Assembly: GCA_964624475.1 (NCBI GenBank) | Contig: CAZUYC010000015.1 | Coordinates: 29,166 to 93,165 of the forward strand | Reading direction: 5' to 3' | Length of the DNA: 64,000 bases | Source: CAZUYC01 sp964624475 | GTDB lineage: Bacteria > Myxococcota_A > UBA9160 > SMWR01 | Shown: positions 44,566 to 54,508 of the stretch, piece after piece | Layout of the letters: every line of letters starts with the position of its first letter | How positions within the stretch are numbered: position 1 is the stretch's first letter | The notes under the pieces: generated by a model | Told to the model about the DNA's origin: nothing | What the model saw: the letters and a program-made list of their open reading frames with translations, nothing else | Databases searched by the model: none | Program-made: the position numbers and the translations under genes

Positions 44566-45708
44566 GTGGAGCGCGAGCGAACACAGCGCCTCCTGACGGG
44601 CGTCGTGAAGACCCTGCCGAGCCGCTACTACTTCGACGCGGATCATCATTGCCGCGAGCTCGAGTCGATCTGGTACCAGAGCTGGCTCTGCGTCGGCCGC
44701 ACGCAGGAGCTGGCCCGCAGCCGGGACTTCCTGGTGGCGGAGGTCGGCGACCAGGGCATCGTCGTCACCCGCGACCTCCAGGGCCAGCTCCGGGCCTTCC
44801 ACAACGCCTGCCGGCATCGGGGAACGCTGCTGTGCAGCGAGCGGCGGGGCCGCTTCCAGGGCGCCTCGATCGTGTGTCCGTATCACGGCTGGACCTATTC
44901 TCTCTCCGGGGAGCTCCTGGGAGCCCGCCACCAGCTGCCTTCGCCGGAGTTCCGCAGGGAGGACTACTCCCTGCACGCCGTCGCCGTGGGCGAGTGGGCG
45001 GGGTGCGTGTTCGTGAACCTGCTCGGCGCGCAGGCGCCTCCCCTCGAGAGCGCCCTCGGCGACCTGCCGGCGCGCTTCGCGAGCTGGCGCATCGACGAGC
45101 TCCGGGTGGGCCACCGGATCGAGAAGACGCTCGCCTGCAACTGGAAGGTCTTCTGGGAGAACTTCTCCGAGTGCTTCCACTGTCCGGGCGTGCACCCGGA
45201 GCTCTGCCGCATCGTGCCGGTCTACGGGCGCGGGCTCATGGACGAGGCCGACGACCCGGAAGCGGCGGCGGGCGCCGCGGACGCAGCGCTGGCGCCCGGG
45301 GCGGTGACCTGGACGCTCGACGGCGCGAGCCGGCTCGCGCCCCTCCCCGGCCTCGCCGAGGCGGAGAGGAGCCGGGGCCACTCGTTCGCCGTGCTGCTCC
45401 CCAGCGTGTTCCTCGTGGCCCACGTCGACTACGTCCGCTCGGTCCGCATGCTGCCGCGGGGCCCGGAGGAGACGGAGCTCGTCGTGGAGTGGCTCTTCCA
45501 CGCGGAGACCCTCGAGCGACCGGACTTCGACCTCGAGCACGCCGTCGCGCTCGGGCGCCGGGTGGTCGAGCAGGACGCGCGCGTCTGCGAGCTCAACCAG
45601 AGGGGGCTCCACTCCCGGCGACACGACCACGGGGTGCTCGTGCCCCAGGAGTACGCTGTCCACGAGTTCCAGCAGTGGGTGCGCCGGGCCCTGGGCGAGC
45701 ACGCCTGA
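44566..45708 (+). CDS. Rieske non-heme iron oxygenase, CntA/GbcA-like
   Basis: 380 residues from a GTG at 44566. The Rieske cluster ligands are C82, H84 (CRHRG) and C104, H107 (CPYHGW). The mononuclear iron region reads NFSECFHCPGVHPEL with H205 and H210; E202 occupies the bridging acidic position, as in carnitine oxygenase CntA, where a Glu replaces the usual Asp. The C-terminal VEQDARVCELNQRGL with its Asp completes the iron site. Relatives demethylate or cleave quaternary amines (glycine betaine, carnitine, proline betaine). A cognate ferredoxin-flavin reductase is not in the window. The nearby sarcosine-oxidase-like and GcvT-like enzymes would process the resulting dimethyl or monomethyl amine. 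Confidence 0.87.
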   Translation: MERERTQRLLTGVVKTLPSRYYFDADHHCRELESIWYQSWLCVGRTQELARSRDFLVAEVGDQGIVVTRDLQGQLRAFHNACRHRGTLLCSERRGRFQGASIVCPYHGWTYSLSGELLGARHQLPSPEFRREDYSLHAVAVGEWAGCVFVNLLGAQAPPLESALGDLPARFASWRIDELRVGHRIEKTLACNWKVFWENFSECFHCPGVHPELCRIVPVYGRGLMDEADDPEAAAGAADAALAPGAVTWTLDGASRLAPLPGLAEAERSRGHSFAVLLPSVFLVAHVDYVRSVRMLPRGPEETELVVEWLFHAETLERPDFDLEHAVALGRRVVEQDARVCELNQRGLHSRRHDHGVLVPQEYAVHEFQQWVRRALGEHA

Positions 45709-45723
45709 GCTTGCGCGGGCGGA

Positions 45724-46110
45724 TCAGACCATGCGTACCGCCGCAGGGTACCGGGTGAGGATCGGGTCGTTCGTCAGCAGCACGAGCGGCTCGGAAACCG
45801 CCTGCGCGACGAGCATGCGGTCGAAGGGATCCCGATGGAGGGAGGGGAGTCGGGTGAGCGCGACCGCGTGGCTCCCGCGCACGGGCAGCTCGGCCAGACC
45901 GGTCTCGGGAAGCGCGGCCTCGAACGCCTCGAGGTCGATGCGAAAGTCCTTCCTGCGCAGGTCGCTCTTGATCGCGATCTCCCACAGGCTGGCCGCGCTG
46001 TAGAACACCTCGTTCTCCCCGTCCTCGATCAGCTGGCGCGCCGGCTTCGGCAGGCGGCGGCTCGCTGCCACCGCCCAGAGCAGGACGTGCGTGTCGAGGA
46101 GCAGCCGCAT
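45724..46110 (-). CDS. vapC: PIN-domain toxin (VapC family)
   Basis: 128 residues. MRLLLDTHVLLWAV gives the first acidic residue, SAASLWEIAIK the second (Glu), and HRDPFDRMLVAQA with LTNDPILTRY the remaining acidic cluster of the PIN ribonuclease active site. The form (SLWEIAIK, DPFDRML) is that of PIN toxins paired with Phd-type antitoxins. Its ATG overlaps the antitoxin stop by one base (TGATG), so it is translationally coupled. It cleaves RNA when not neutralised. Confidence 0.92.
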   Translation of the reverse strand: MRLLLDTHVLLWAVAASRRLPKPARQLIEDGENEVFYSAASLWEIAIKSDLRRKDFRIDLEAFEAALPETGLAELPVRGSHAVALTRLPSLHRDPFDRMLVAQAVSEPLVLLTNDPILTRYPAAVRMV

Positions 46111-46352
46111 CAGCGACCGCGCCCCTGGAAACGGGCCAGGACCTCCGCCGGCAGCGGGGCATCGAAGTCGTCCGGAATCCGGTAGCGCCCATCGAGAAGG
46201 CCAAGCTTCCGCCGCGCGCGTCTGCCGCGCAGCGGCGAGAGCCTCGCGACGGGTTTCCCCGCCCTGGCGATCACGACCTCGCCGCCCGCTTCGACCTCCT
46301 GGAGGTAGCGGGAGAGCTGGCTCTTCGCCTGATGGACGTTGATCTGCTTCAT
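46110..46352 (-). CDS. Phd/YefM-type antitoxin
   Basis: 80 residues: MKQINVHQAKSQLSRYLQEV and GGEVVIARAGKPVARLSPL form the Phd/YefM DNA-binding and dimer domain. The C-terminal segment (GLLDGRYRIPDDFDAPLPAE) is the toxin-wrapping tail. It neutralises the PIN toxin encoded directly downstream and normally represses the operon by binding its promoter. It lies upstream of and in the same direction as the toxin gene. Confidence 0.92.
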   Translation of the reverse strand: MKQINVHQAKSQLSRYLQEVEAGGEVVIARAGKPVARLSPLRGRRARRKLGLLDGRYRIPDDFDAPLPAEVLARFQGRGR

Positions 46353-46487
46353 CGGTAGTCTCCGAGATCGAGCTTAGCTAGACTAGGTCCATCCCGGCCC
46401 GGCGTCCACCCCCGCGGCCCCCCCCGGAAGCGCGGGCGGATCGGGAGGAACGACGGCGAGTTCCCGATTCCGACGCCGGCGCGACGC

Positions 46488-48191
<1,704 letters not shown>

Positions 48192-48282
48192 GCTGCGCGG
48201 CCTCCTGGGGGGAGCGCTGGATTCTATGGGCTCGACGCGCGGCGGGCCAGGGCGACGAAACCCGGCGGCCGAACGGGGCGTC

Positions 48283-48291
48283 TGATACCCT
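48283..48291 (+). promoter_or_regulatory. extended -10 element upstream of the amidohydrolase fragment
   Basis: TGATACCCT fits TGn-TACCCT. It lies 30 bases upstream of the GTG of the truncated amidohydrolase, with a GGAGG ribosome site in between, so the expression signals of the lost gene look intact and could now drive the MFS gene. Confidence 0.35.
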
Positions 48292-48320
48292 CGCGCCGCG
48301 TCGAGGTCGGAGGTCTTCCC

Positions 48321-48413
48321 GTGGCCCAGCTTCCCTTCCTCGCCTTCGACGCCGACAACCACTACTACGAGGCGCTCGGCCTCGCGCAGCGGCGACCGGC
48401 CTCCGCTGCCTGA
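48321..48413 (+). pseudogene. first 30 codons of a truncated amidohydrolase
   Basis: A GTG with a GGAGG ribosome site opens VAQLPFLAFDADNHYYEALG and stops at 48413. FDADNHYYE is the metal-binding N-terminal motif of amidohydrolase-2-type barrels, which normally continue for about 350 residues. Here the chain switches to low-complexity LAQRRPASAA after ALG. The body of the gene has been lost, and the MFS gene starts within about 50 bases, so a deletion joined the two. Confidence 0.55.
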
Positions 48414-48465
48414 GCCCGCGCCGGAGACGCGCCACCCCACGCTGCGGGCGTTCCGCAACGCGGAG

Positions 48466-49656
48466 GTGCGCTCCTACTGCGGGTCGCGCGTCTTCTCGAC
48501 CCTGGCGCATTCGCTGCTCGGCGCGACCCTCGGCTGGCACGTCTACGATCTCACGCTCTCGAGCTTCGCGCTCGGCACGCTCGGCCTCGTCCAGTTCCTG
48601 CCGACGATCCCCGTGACGCTCCTCGGCGGCGCCGTCGCGGACAGCCGGGATCGGCGAGCGATCGTGGCGACGGCCCAGGGCGCGACCTGCCTCGTCGCCG
48701 CGGGCCTCGGCGCGGCGACGCTCGGCGGCGCGGCGACGCTCGCACCGCTGCTCGCCGCCGCCCTGGCACTCGCCGTCGCGCGCGGTTTCGAGAGCCCGGC
48801 GAACATGGCGCTCCTGCCCTCGCTCGTCCCGCGGGAGATCTTCCCGAGCGCCGTCGTGGTGAGCGCCACCGCGCGCAACCTCGGCTTCGTGTCGGGGCCC
48901 GTCGCGATGGGCCTGATCGTCGACCGCGCGGGGCTCCCCGCGGCCTACGCCGCGGCCGCCGGCTGTTTCGCCGTGTCCGTGCTGCTCCTCGCCCGGCTGC
49001 GCCCGGCGCAGGTGGCCGAGGCGCGCGGCCGCGTCTCGCTCGGGGCGATCCGGGAAGGCGTCGCCTTCGTGCGTTCTCGGCCGGTGATCCTGGGCTCGAT
49101 GGCCCTCGACATGTTCGCGGTGATCTTCGCCGGCTCGACGGCGCTCCTGCCCGTCTTCGCGCGCGAGGTCCTGCGCGTGGGGCCGCGCGGCTACGGGATC
49201 CTCGCCGCGGGGCTCTCGATCGGGACCTCGCTCATGACGGCGATCCTGCTCGTCCGCCGGCCGCCGGCGCGGGCCGGGCGCGCCCTGCTCGCGGCGGTCG
49301 CCGTCTTCGGCCTCGCCACGGTCGCCTTCGGCGTCTCGCGCGCCTTCCCGCTCTCGCTCGCCACGCTCGTCGTGGCCGGGATGGCGGACGAGGTCAGCAT
49401 GGTGGCCCGCTCGATCATCATCCAGCTCTCGACGCCCGACGCCCTGCGCGGCCGCGTCAGCTCCGTCAACATGGTCTTCATCGACGCGTCGAACCACCTC
49501 GGCGCCGCCGAGGCGGGCTATCTCGCCGCGCTCACGAGCGCGACCTTCTCGGTGGTCTTCGGCGGCTTCGCCTGCCTCGGCGTGCTCGCCGTCGTGGCGG
49601 CGCTCGTCCCGGCGCTGCGCCACTACCGCGTGGAATCCGACGCGGAGGCTGCCTGA
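48466..49656 (+). CDS. MFS exporter (EntS-like)
   Basis: 396 residues from a GTG at 48466. About ten to twelve hydrophobic helices, motif ADSRDRRAIVATAQGATCLV after helix 2, FVSGPVAMGLIVDRAG, and AFAREVLRVGPRGYGILAAG-type loop in the second half; this is the EntS/multidrug-exporter branch. Homologues usually have about 20 residues more at the N-terminus. The same frame is open upstream with matching residues (PTLRAFRNAEVRSYCGSRVF) but contains no ATG, GTG or TTG before the amidohydrolase fragment, so the native start may have been deleted and translation may now begin at this internal GTG. Export substrate unknown. Confidence 0.8.
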   Translation: MRSYCGSRVFSTLAHSLLGATLGWHVYDLTLSSFALGTLGLVQFLPTIPVTLLGGAVADSRDRRAIVATAQGATCLVAAGLGAATLGGAATLAPLLAAALALAVARGFESPANMALLPSLVPREIFPSAVVVSATARNLGFVSGPVAMGLIVDRAGLPAAYAAAAGCFAVSVLLLARLRPAQVAEARGRVSLGAIREGVAFVRSRPVILGSMALDMFAVIFAGSTALLPVFAREVLRVGPRGYGILAAGLSIGTSLMTAILLVRRPPARAGRALLAAVAVFGLATVAFGVSRAFPLSLATLVVAGMADEVSMVARSIIIQLSTPDALRGRVSSVNMVFIDASNHLGAAEAGYLAALTSATFSVVFGGFACLGVLAVVAALVPALRHYRVESDAEAA

Positions 49657-49675
49657 GCCTCACGCGGTCCTCCCC

Positions 49676-49839
49676 GCATGCGAAGCGCGCAGCGAGCCGC
49701 AAGCGAGCGGAGTCTATGCAAGCGAAGCGCGCAGCGAGCCGAAGGCGAGCGGAGTCTATGCAAGCGAAGCGCGCAGCGAGCCGAAGGCGAGCGGAGTCTA
49801 TGCAAGCGAAGCGCGCAGCGAGCCGAAGGCGAGCGGAGT

Positions 49840-49843
<4 letters not shown>
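49676..49843 (+). repeat. array of four 42-base tandem copies of the dispersed GNA-loop repeat
   Basis: Units at 49676-49717 (two differences), 49718-49759, 49760-49801 and 49802-49843; units 2 to 4 are identical. Each holds GC-GAA-GC, GC-GCA-GC, GCC-GAA-GGC and GC-GGA-GT mini-stems and ends in TCTAT. There are no spacers, so this is not a CRISPR. It lies between the convergent MFS and PilT genes. The PilT stop (TAG, 49840-49842 on the minus strand) is part of the last unit. Confidence 0.95.
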
Positions 49844-51090
<1,247 letters not shown>

Positions 51091-51183
51091 CCCCGGGCGT
51101 TATCGGCCGACGGGGGGCACCGACTTGAGGCGCGGCGGCGGGTCCTGCCCCAGGTGGAGCCCCCCCGGCCAATGCTTGCGCCC

Positions 51184-51347
51184 GGCAAGGCCGCGAAGCG
51201 GCCGCGCAGCGAGCCGCAGGCGAGCGGAGCCCCAGGTGGAACGGTCAAGGCCGCACAGCGGCCGCGAAGCGGCCGCGCAGCGAGCCGCAGGCGAGCGAAG
51301 ACCCATCGGGCCTGGCGCGCGCAGCGAGGCGAAGCCGAGCGGAGCTC
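51184..51347 (+). repeat. three dispersed-repeat copies upstream of the glycosyltransferase
   Basis: Copies at 51184-51230, 51245-51302 and 51314-51347, all in the same orientation. The first has the stem GGCCGC-GAA-GCGGCC (51189-51203), the second has it doubled (GGCCGC-ACA-GCGGCC running into GGCCGC-GAA-GCGGCC). The tails carry GCC-GCA-GGC (first two) or GGC-GAA-GCC (third). The first copy is bracketed by a 12-base direct repeat, GCCCCAGGTGGA, at 51147-51158 and 51229-51240. The stretch separates pilT and the glycosyltransferase, which are divergent. Confidence 0.9.
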
Positions 51348-51370
51348 AGCCGGAGCGGACCCGGCTCCGG

Positions 51371-51376
51371 TATGCT
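51371..51376 (+). promoter_or_regulatory. -10-like TATGCT before the glycosyltransferase
   Basis: TATGCT lies 12 bases upstream of the ATG at 51389, preceded by CCGG. The transcript would begin within a few bases of the start codon. No -35 box is visible because the preceding region is filled by the dispersed repeat. Confidence 0.35.
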
Positions 51377-51388
51377 GCCGGCGCCGGC

Positions 51389-52954
51389 ATGGGCCCCGCC
51401 GCCCGCCTCCCCGAGCTCCTCGCGCGCCTCGCTCCCCTCGCCTGGGGGCTCGTGGCCTGCGGCGCTGCGGCCCGGATCGGGCGCTGGCTCGCGAACCGCT
51501 CGCTCTGGGGCGACGAGGGCTCGCTCGTGATCAACCTGGTCGAGCGTTCGCCGGCCGCCCTCGCCGCCCCCCTGGCGCACGGCCAGACGGCTCCGATCGG
51601 CTTCCTCTGGCTCGAGAAGGCGGTGATGCTCGCCTTCGGCGAGGGCGAGCTCGCGCTGCGCCTGCTCCCGCTGCTCGCGAGCCTCGCCGCGCTCCCCGTC
51701 TTCTTTCGGGTCGCGCGCGAGGTCCTGGGCCCGCGCGACGCGCTCGTGGCGCTCGCGCTCTTCGCCGTCTCCGAGCCGCTCGTCTTCTACGCCTCCGAGG
51801 TCAAGCCGTACGCGACCGACGTGCTGGTGGGCCTGCTCGTCGTCTGGCCGGCGCTGCGCGTAATCCGGCGCGGAGCGTCGGCGGGTCGGCTCGGGGCCCT
51901 CGGCGCCGCCGGGGCGCTCGGGCCCTGGTTCTCCCTGCCGGCGCCCTTCGTGTGCGGCGGCGCGGGCCTCGCGGTGGCGGCAGCGCTCTGGCGGCGCGGC
52001 GGCGCGCGCCAGGCGACCCCGGTCGTGGCGCTCGCCGCGCTCTGGCTCGGAACCTTCGCAGCCGAGTACGCGCTCCTGCTGCGCGGACCCCGCTCGAGCG
52101 CGCTCCTTGCGGAGAGCTGGAAGGGCTACTTCGCGCCGCTCCCGGTCTCGGTCGAAGCGCTCGCCTGGTGGTGGCGCGCCTTCCTCGGCTTCTTCCACGA
52201 CCCGCTCGGTCTCCCGGCGACGGGCCTCGCGGCGTTCCTATTCGCCGCGGGCGCGCTGGCGCTCACGCGCCGCGCGCCGGAGGCGACCCTGTGCCTGCTC
52301 GCGCCGATCGGGCTCGCGCTCGGCGCCTCGGTCGCCGGCCTGCACCCCTTCCCGACGAGCTCCCTCTACCCGCTCTCCGAGCGCTACTACCCCTTCTACG
52401 GCCGGCTCGTGCTCTTCGCCGTCCCGCTCGCCCTGCCCTGCGTCGCGGCGGGGGTCGGCTGGCTCTTCGACTCGCGCAGCCTCGCGCGGACCGTCCTCGG
52501 CGCGGCCGCCGCCGTTGCGCTCTTCGCCGCGCCCGTGCGCCAGCTCTTCGTGAACCTCGCCGACCCGCCGCGCATCCACGAGCTCCGCCCGCTCATGCCG
52601 CGCGTGGCCGAGCGCTTCGCCGCGGGCGACCGGATCTTCTCCCAGCAGTACGCGACCGGCGTCGTCGCCTACTACGCTCGCCGCTTCGGCCTCGGTGCGC
52701 TCGCCGGCGAGCTCGTCCTGGAGCACCCGCGCCAGCTCCCCGCGCTGGCCTTCGCCCTGCGCGAGCTCCAGCCCGGCGATCGCTTCTGGGTCGTGACGCT
52801 GCACCACCCGCACTGGCGGAGCGAATCCGAGCGCGACGCCATCGCCGCGGTGCTCGAGCACCTGGCCGAGCGCGTCGAGCGGCTCGAAGGCGAGCGCGCG
52901 GAGGCGACCCTCTGGCGCGTGCGCGACGACTGGCACCCCTCGGGGCGCGGCTAG
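51389..52954 (+). CDS. GT-C family glycosyltransferase, GT39/ArnT-like membrane protein
   Basis: 521 residues from the ATG at 51389. The first periplasmic loop reads NRSLWGDEGSLVINLVERS, the acidic catalytic DE motif of the dolichyl/polyprenyl-phosphate-sugar mannosyltransferase-like family. About ten transmembrane helices follow (for example LGLLVVWPALRVI, AGLAVAAALW, ALAAFLFAAGALALT), then a soluble C-terminal domain with RIFSQQYATGVVAYYARRFG and WVVTLHHPHW. Such proteins transfer sugars from a lipid carrier to lipids or proteins at the periplasmic face. The acceptor is unknown. The stop overlaps the convergent moaA gene by 4 bases. Confidence 0.82.
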   Translation: MGPAARLPELLARLAPLAWGLVACGAAARIGRWLANRSLWGDEGSLVINLVERSPAALAAPLAHGQTAPIGFLWLEKAVMLAFGEGELALRLLPLLASLAALPVFFRVAREVLGPRDALVALALFAVSEPLVFYASEVKPYATDVLVGLLVVWPALRVIRRGASAGRLGALGAAGALGPWFSLPAPFVCGGAGLAVAAALWRRGGARQATPVVALAALWLGTFAAEYALLLRGPRSSALLAESWKGYFAPLPVSVEALAWWWRAFLGFFHDPLGLPATGLAAFLFAAGALALTRRAPEATLCLLAPIGLALGASVAGLHPFPTSSLYPLSERYYPFYGRLVLFAVPLALPCVAAGVGWLFDSRSLARTVLGAAAAVALFAAPVRQLFVNLADPPRIHELRPLMPRVAERFAAGDRIFSQQYATGVVAYYARRFGLGALAGELVLEHPRQLPALAFALRELQPGDRFWVVTLHHPHWRSESERDAIAAVLEHLAERVERLEGERAEATLWRVRDDWHPSGRG

Positions 52955-53970
52955 CCGCCGATCTGGTACATCTCGAGCCGCGGCTGCGGGTGGGTGCGCT
53001 GCTCGGCGCGCTCCTCGGAGTAGCGGTCGGAGCGCCGCCTCCAGGTGTCGGCGAGGATCTCGCGCAGCTCGGCGTCGCTCGCGCCCGAGCGCAGCGGCCC
53101 GCGCAGGTCGCGCCCGCCCGCCGCGAAGAGGCAGGTGACGAGCTTCCCCTCGATCGTGAGCCGCGCCCGCGTGCAGCCGCGGCAGAAGGGCTGCGTCACC
53201 GAGGCGATCACGCCGACCTCCCCGCTCCCGTCGCGGTAGGCCCAGCGCTCGGCCACCTCGCCCGCATAGGCGGGCTCGAGCGGAGCGAGCGGCATGACGG
53301 CGTCGATCGCGGCCACGATCTCCTTCGCGCTCACCACCTCGGCGGGGTCCCAGTGGTTGAGCGTCCCCACGTCCATGTACTCGATGAAGCGGACGACGTG
53401 GCCCGTGCCCTTGAAGCGCCGCGCCAGGGGCACGATCGAGTGCTCGTTCACGCCGCGCTGCACCACGCAGTTGATCTTGATCGGGCGCAGCCCCGCCGCG
53501 TCCGCCGCCTCGATCCCCTCGAGCACGCGCGCGGTTCCGTGCCCGCGGCCGTTCATGCGGCCGAAGGTGTCGTCGTCGTGGCTGTCGAGGCTCACCGTGA
53601 TGCGCTCCAGCCCCGCCTCGACGAGTCTCTGCGCCTGCGCGGCCAGCAGGAAGCCGTTGGTCGTGAGCGTGAGGTCGCGCACCCCCGGGATCCGAGCCAG
53701 CCGCTCGACGAGAAGCGGGAGCTCGTGGCGCAGCAGCGGCTCGCCGCCGGTGATCCGGACCTTCTCGACGCCGAGCGGCACCAGGATCCGCACCAGGCGC
53801 TCGATCTCCTCGAAGGAGAGCAGCTCCGGCTTCGGCAGGAAGCGGTACTTCTCGCCGTAGATCTCGGCCGGCATGCAGTAGGGGCAGCGGAAGTTGCAGC
53901 GGTCGGTGACCGAGACGCGCAGGTCGCGCATCGGGCGTCCGAGGCGGTCGATCGGCGGCGCTCCGCTCAC
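52951..53970 (-). CDS. moaA: GTP 3',8-cyclase MoaA
   Basis: 339 residues. The radical-SAM CxxxCxxC is C25, C29, C32 (TDRCNFRCPYCMP), the GGEP motif is RITGGEPLLRH, and the C-terminal second cluster is FCRGCTRARLTIEGKLVTCL. The chain ends in the GG pair essential for MoaA. It catalyses the first step of molybdenum-cofactor synthesis from GTP. No other moa gene is adjacent; moaC and moaD must be elsewhere. Confidence 0.96.
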   Translation of the reverse strand: MSGAPPIDRLGRPMRDLRVSVTDRCNFRCPYCMPAEIYGEKYRFLPKPELLSFEEIERLVRILVPLGVEKVRITGGEPLLRHELPLLVERLARIPGVRDLTLTTNGFLLAAQAQRLVEAGLERITVSLDSHDDDTFGRMNGRGHGTARVLEGIEAADAAGLRPIKINCVVQRGVNEHSIVPLARRFKGTGHVVRFIEYMDVGTLNHWDPAEVVSAKEIVAAIDAVMPLAPLEPAYAGEVAERWAYRDGSGEVGVIASVTQPFCRGCTRARLTIEGKLVTCLFAAGGRDLRGPLRSGASDAELREILADTWRRRSDRYSEERAEQRTHPQPRLEMYQIGG

Positions 53971-54029
53971 GGGAGCTCTCCTCGCGGGCGAAGCCCGATT
54001 CTACCGCACCCTTCGGCCCGGAAATACGG

Positions 54030-54035
54030 TATGCT
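54030..54035 (+). promoter_or_regulatory. -10-like TATGCT before grxD
   Basis: TATGCT lies in an unusually AT-containing patch (GAAATACGGTATGCTGG) 91 bases upstream of the glutaredoxin GTG. TTCGGC at 54012-54017 could be a weak -35 at a 12-base spacing, too short to be convincing. Confidence 0.3.
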
Positions 54036-54125
54036 GGTGCAGGTCGTGCGGCCGGCTCGCGGCGCGCCCGAGCGACGCCGGGCGGCGACGGATCCAACGA
54101 TCCCGGCCCAAGGAGGGAAGCTCCC

Positions 54126-54449
54126 GTGACGATCGACGACTCCACCCGCCAGCGCATCGAGAAGATCATCGGCTCCGACCGGGTCGTGCTCTTCATGAAG
54201 GGCGACCGGCAGCTGCCGCAGTGCGGGTTCTCCGCGACGCTGGTCCAGATCCTCGACACGCTCGTCCCCGAGTACGCGACGGTCGACGTGCTCGCGGATC
54301 CCGGCATCCGCGAGGGTATCAAGGCCTTCTCGAGCTGGCCGACGATCCCGCAGCTCTACGTCGCCGGCGAGTTCCTCGGCGGCTGCGACATCGTCCGCGA
54401 GATGTACGCCTCGGGCGAGCTCCAGCAGGTGCTGGGATCGGGACTCTGA
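54126..54449 (+). CDS. grxD: monothiol glutaredoxin, CGFS type (Grx4/GrxD)
   Basis: 107 residues from a GTG at 54126 with an AGGAGGG ribosome site. VLFMKGDRQLPQCGFSATLV carries the CGFS active site (C33), followed by WPTIPQLYVAGEFLGGCDIV. The protein binds and transfers [2Fe-2S] clusters, typically with glutathione and BolA. It is a single gene between moaA (divergent) and the MBL hydrolase (convergent). Both neighbours are metal- or thiol-linked enzymes, but no operon is formed. Confidence 0.96.
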   Translation: MTIDDSTRQRIEKIIGSDRVVLFMKGDRQLPQCGFSATLVQILDTLVPEYATVDVLADPGIREGIKAFSSWPTIPQLYVAGEFLGGCDIVREMYASGELQQVLGSGL

Positions 54450-54508
54450 TCGGTCCACGACGGCGGTCGGGAGCCGGCGCCGGCGGGGCCGCGCCGGACT
54501 AGGAGCAG

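Noticed and set aside
45724..46352. Toxin-antitoxin pair considered as part of a larger defence island
   Set aside because: It is a standard Phd-PIN pair flanked by a Rieske oxygenase and glnS; no nuclease, restriction, CBASS or other defence gene is adjacent.
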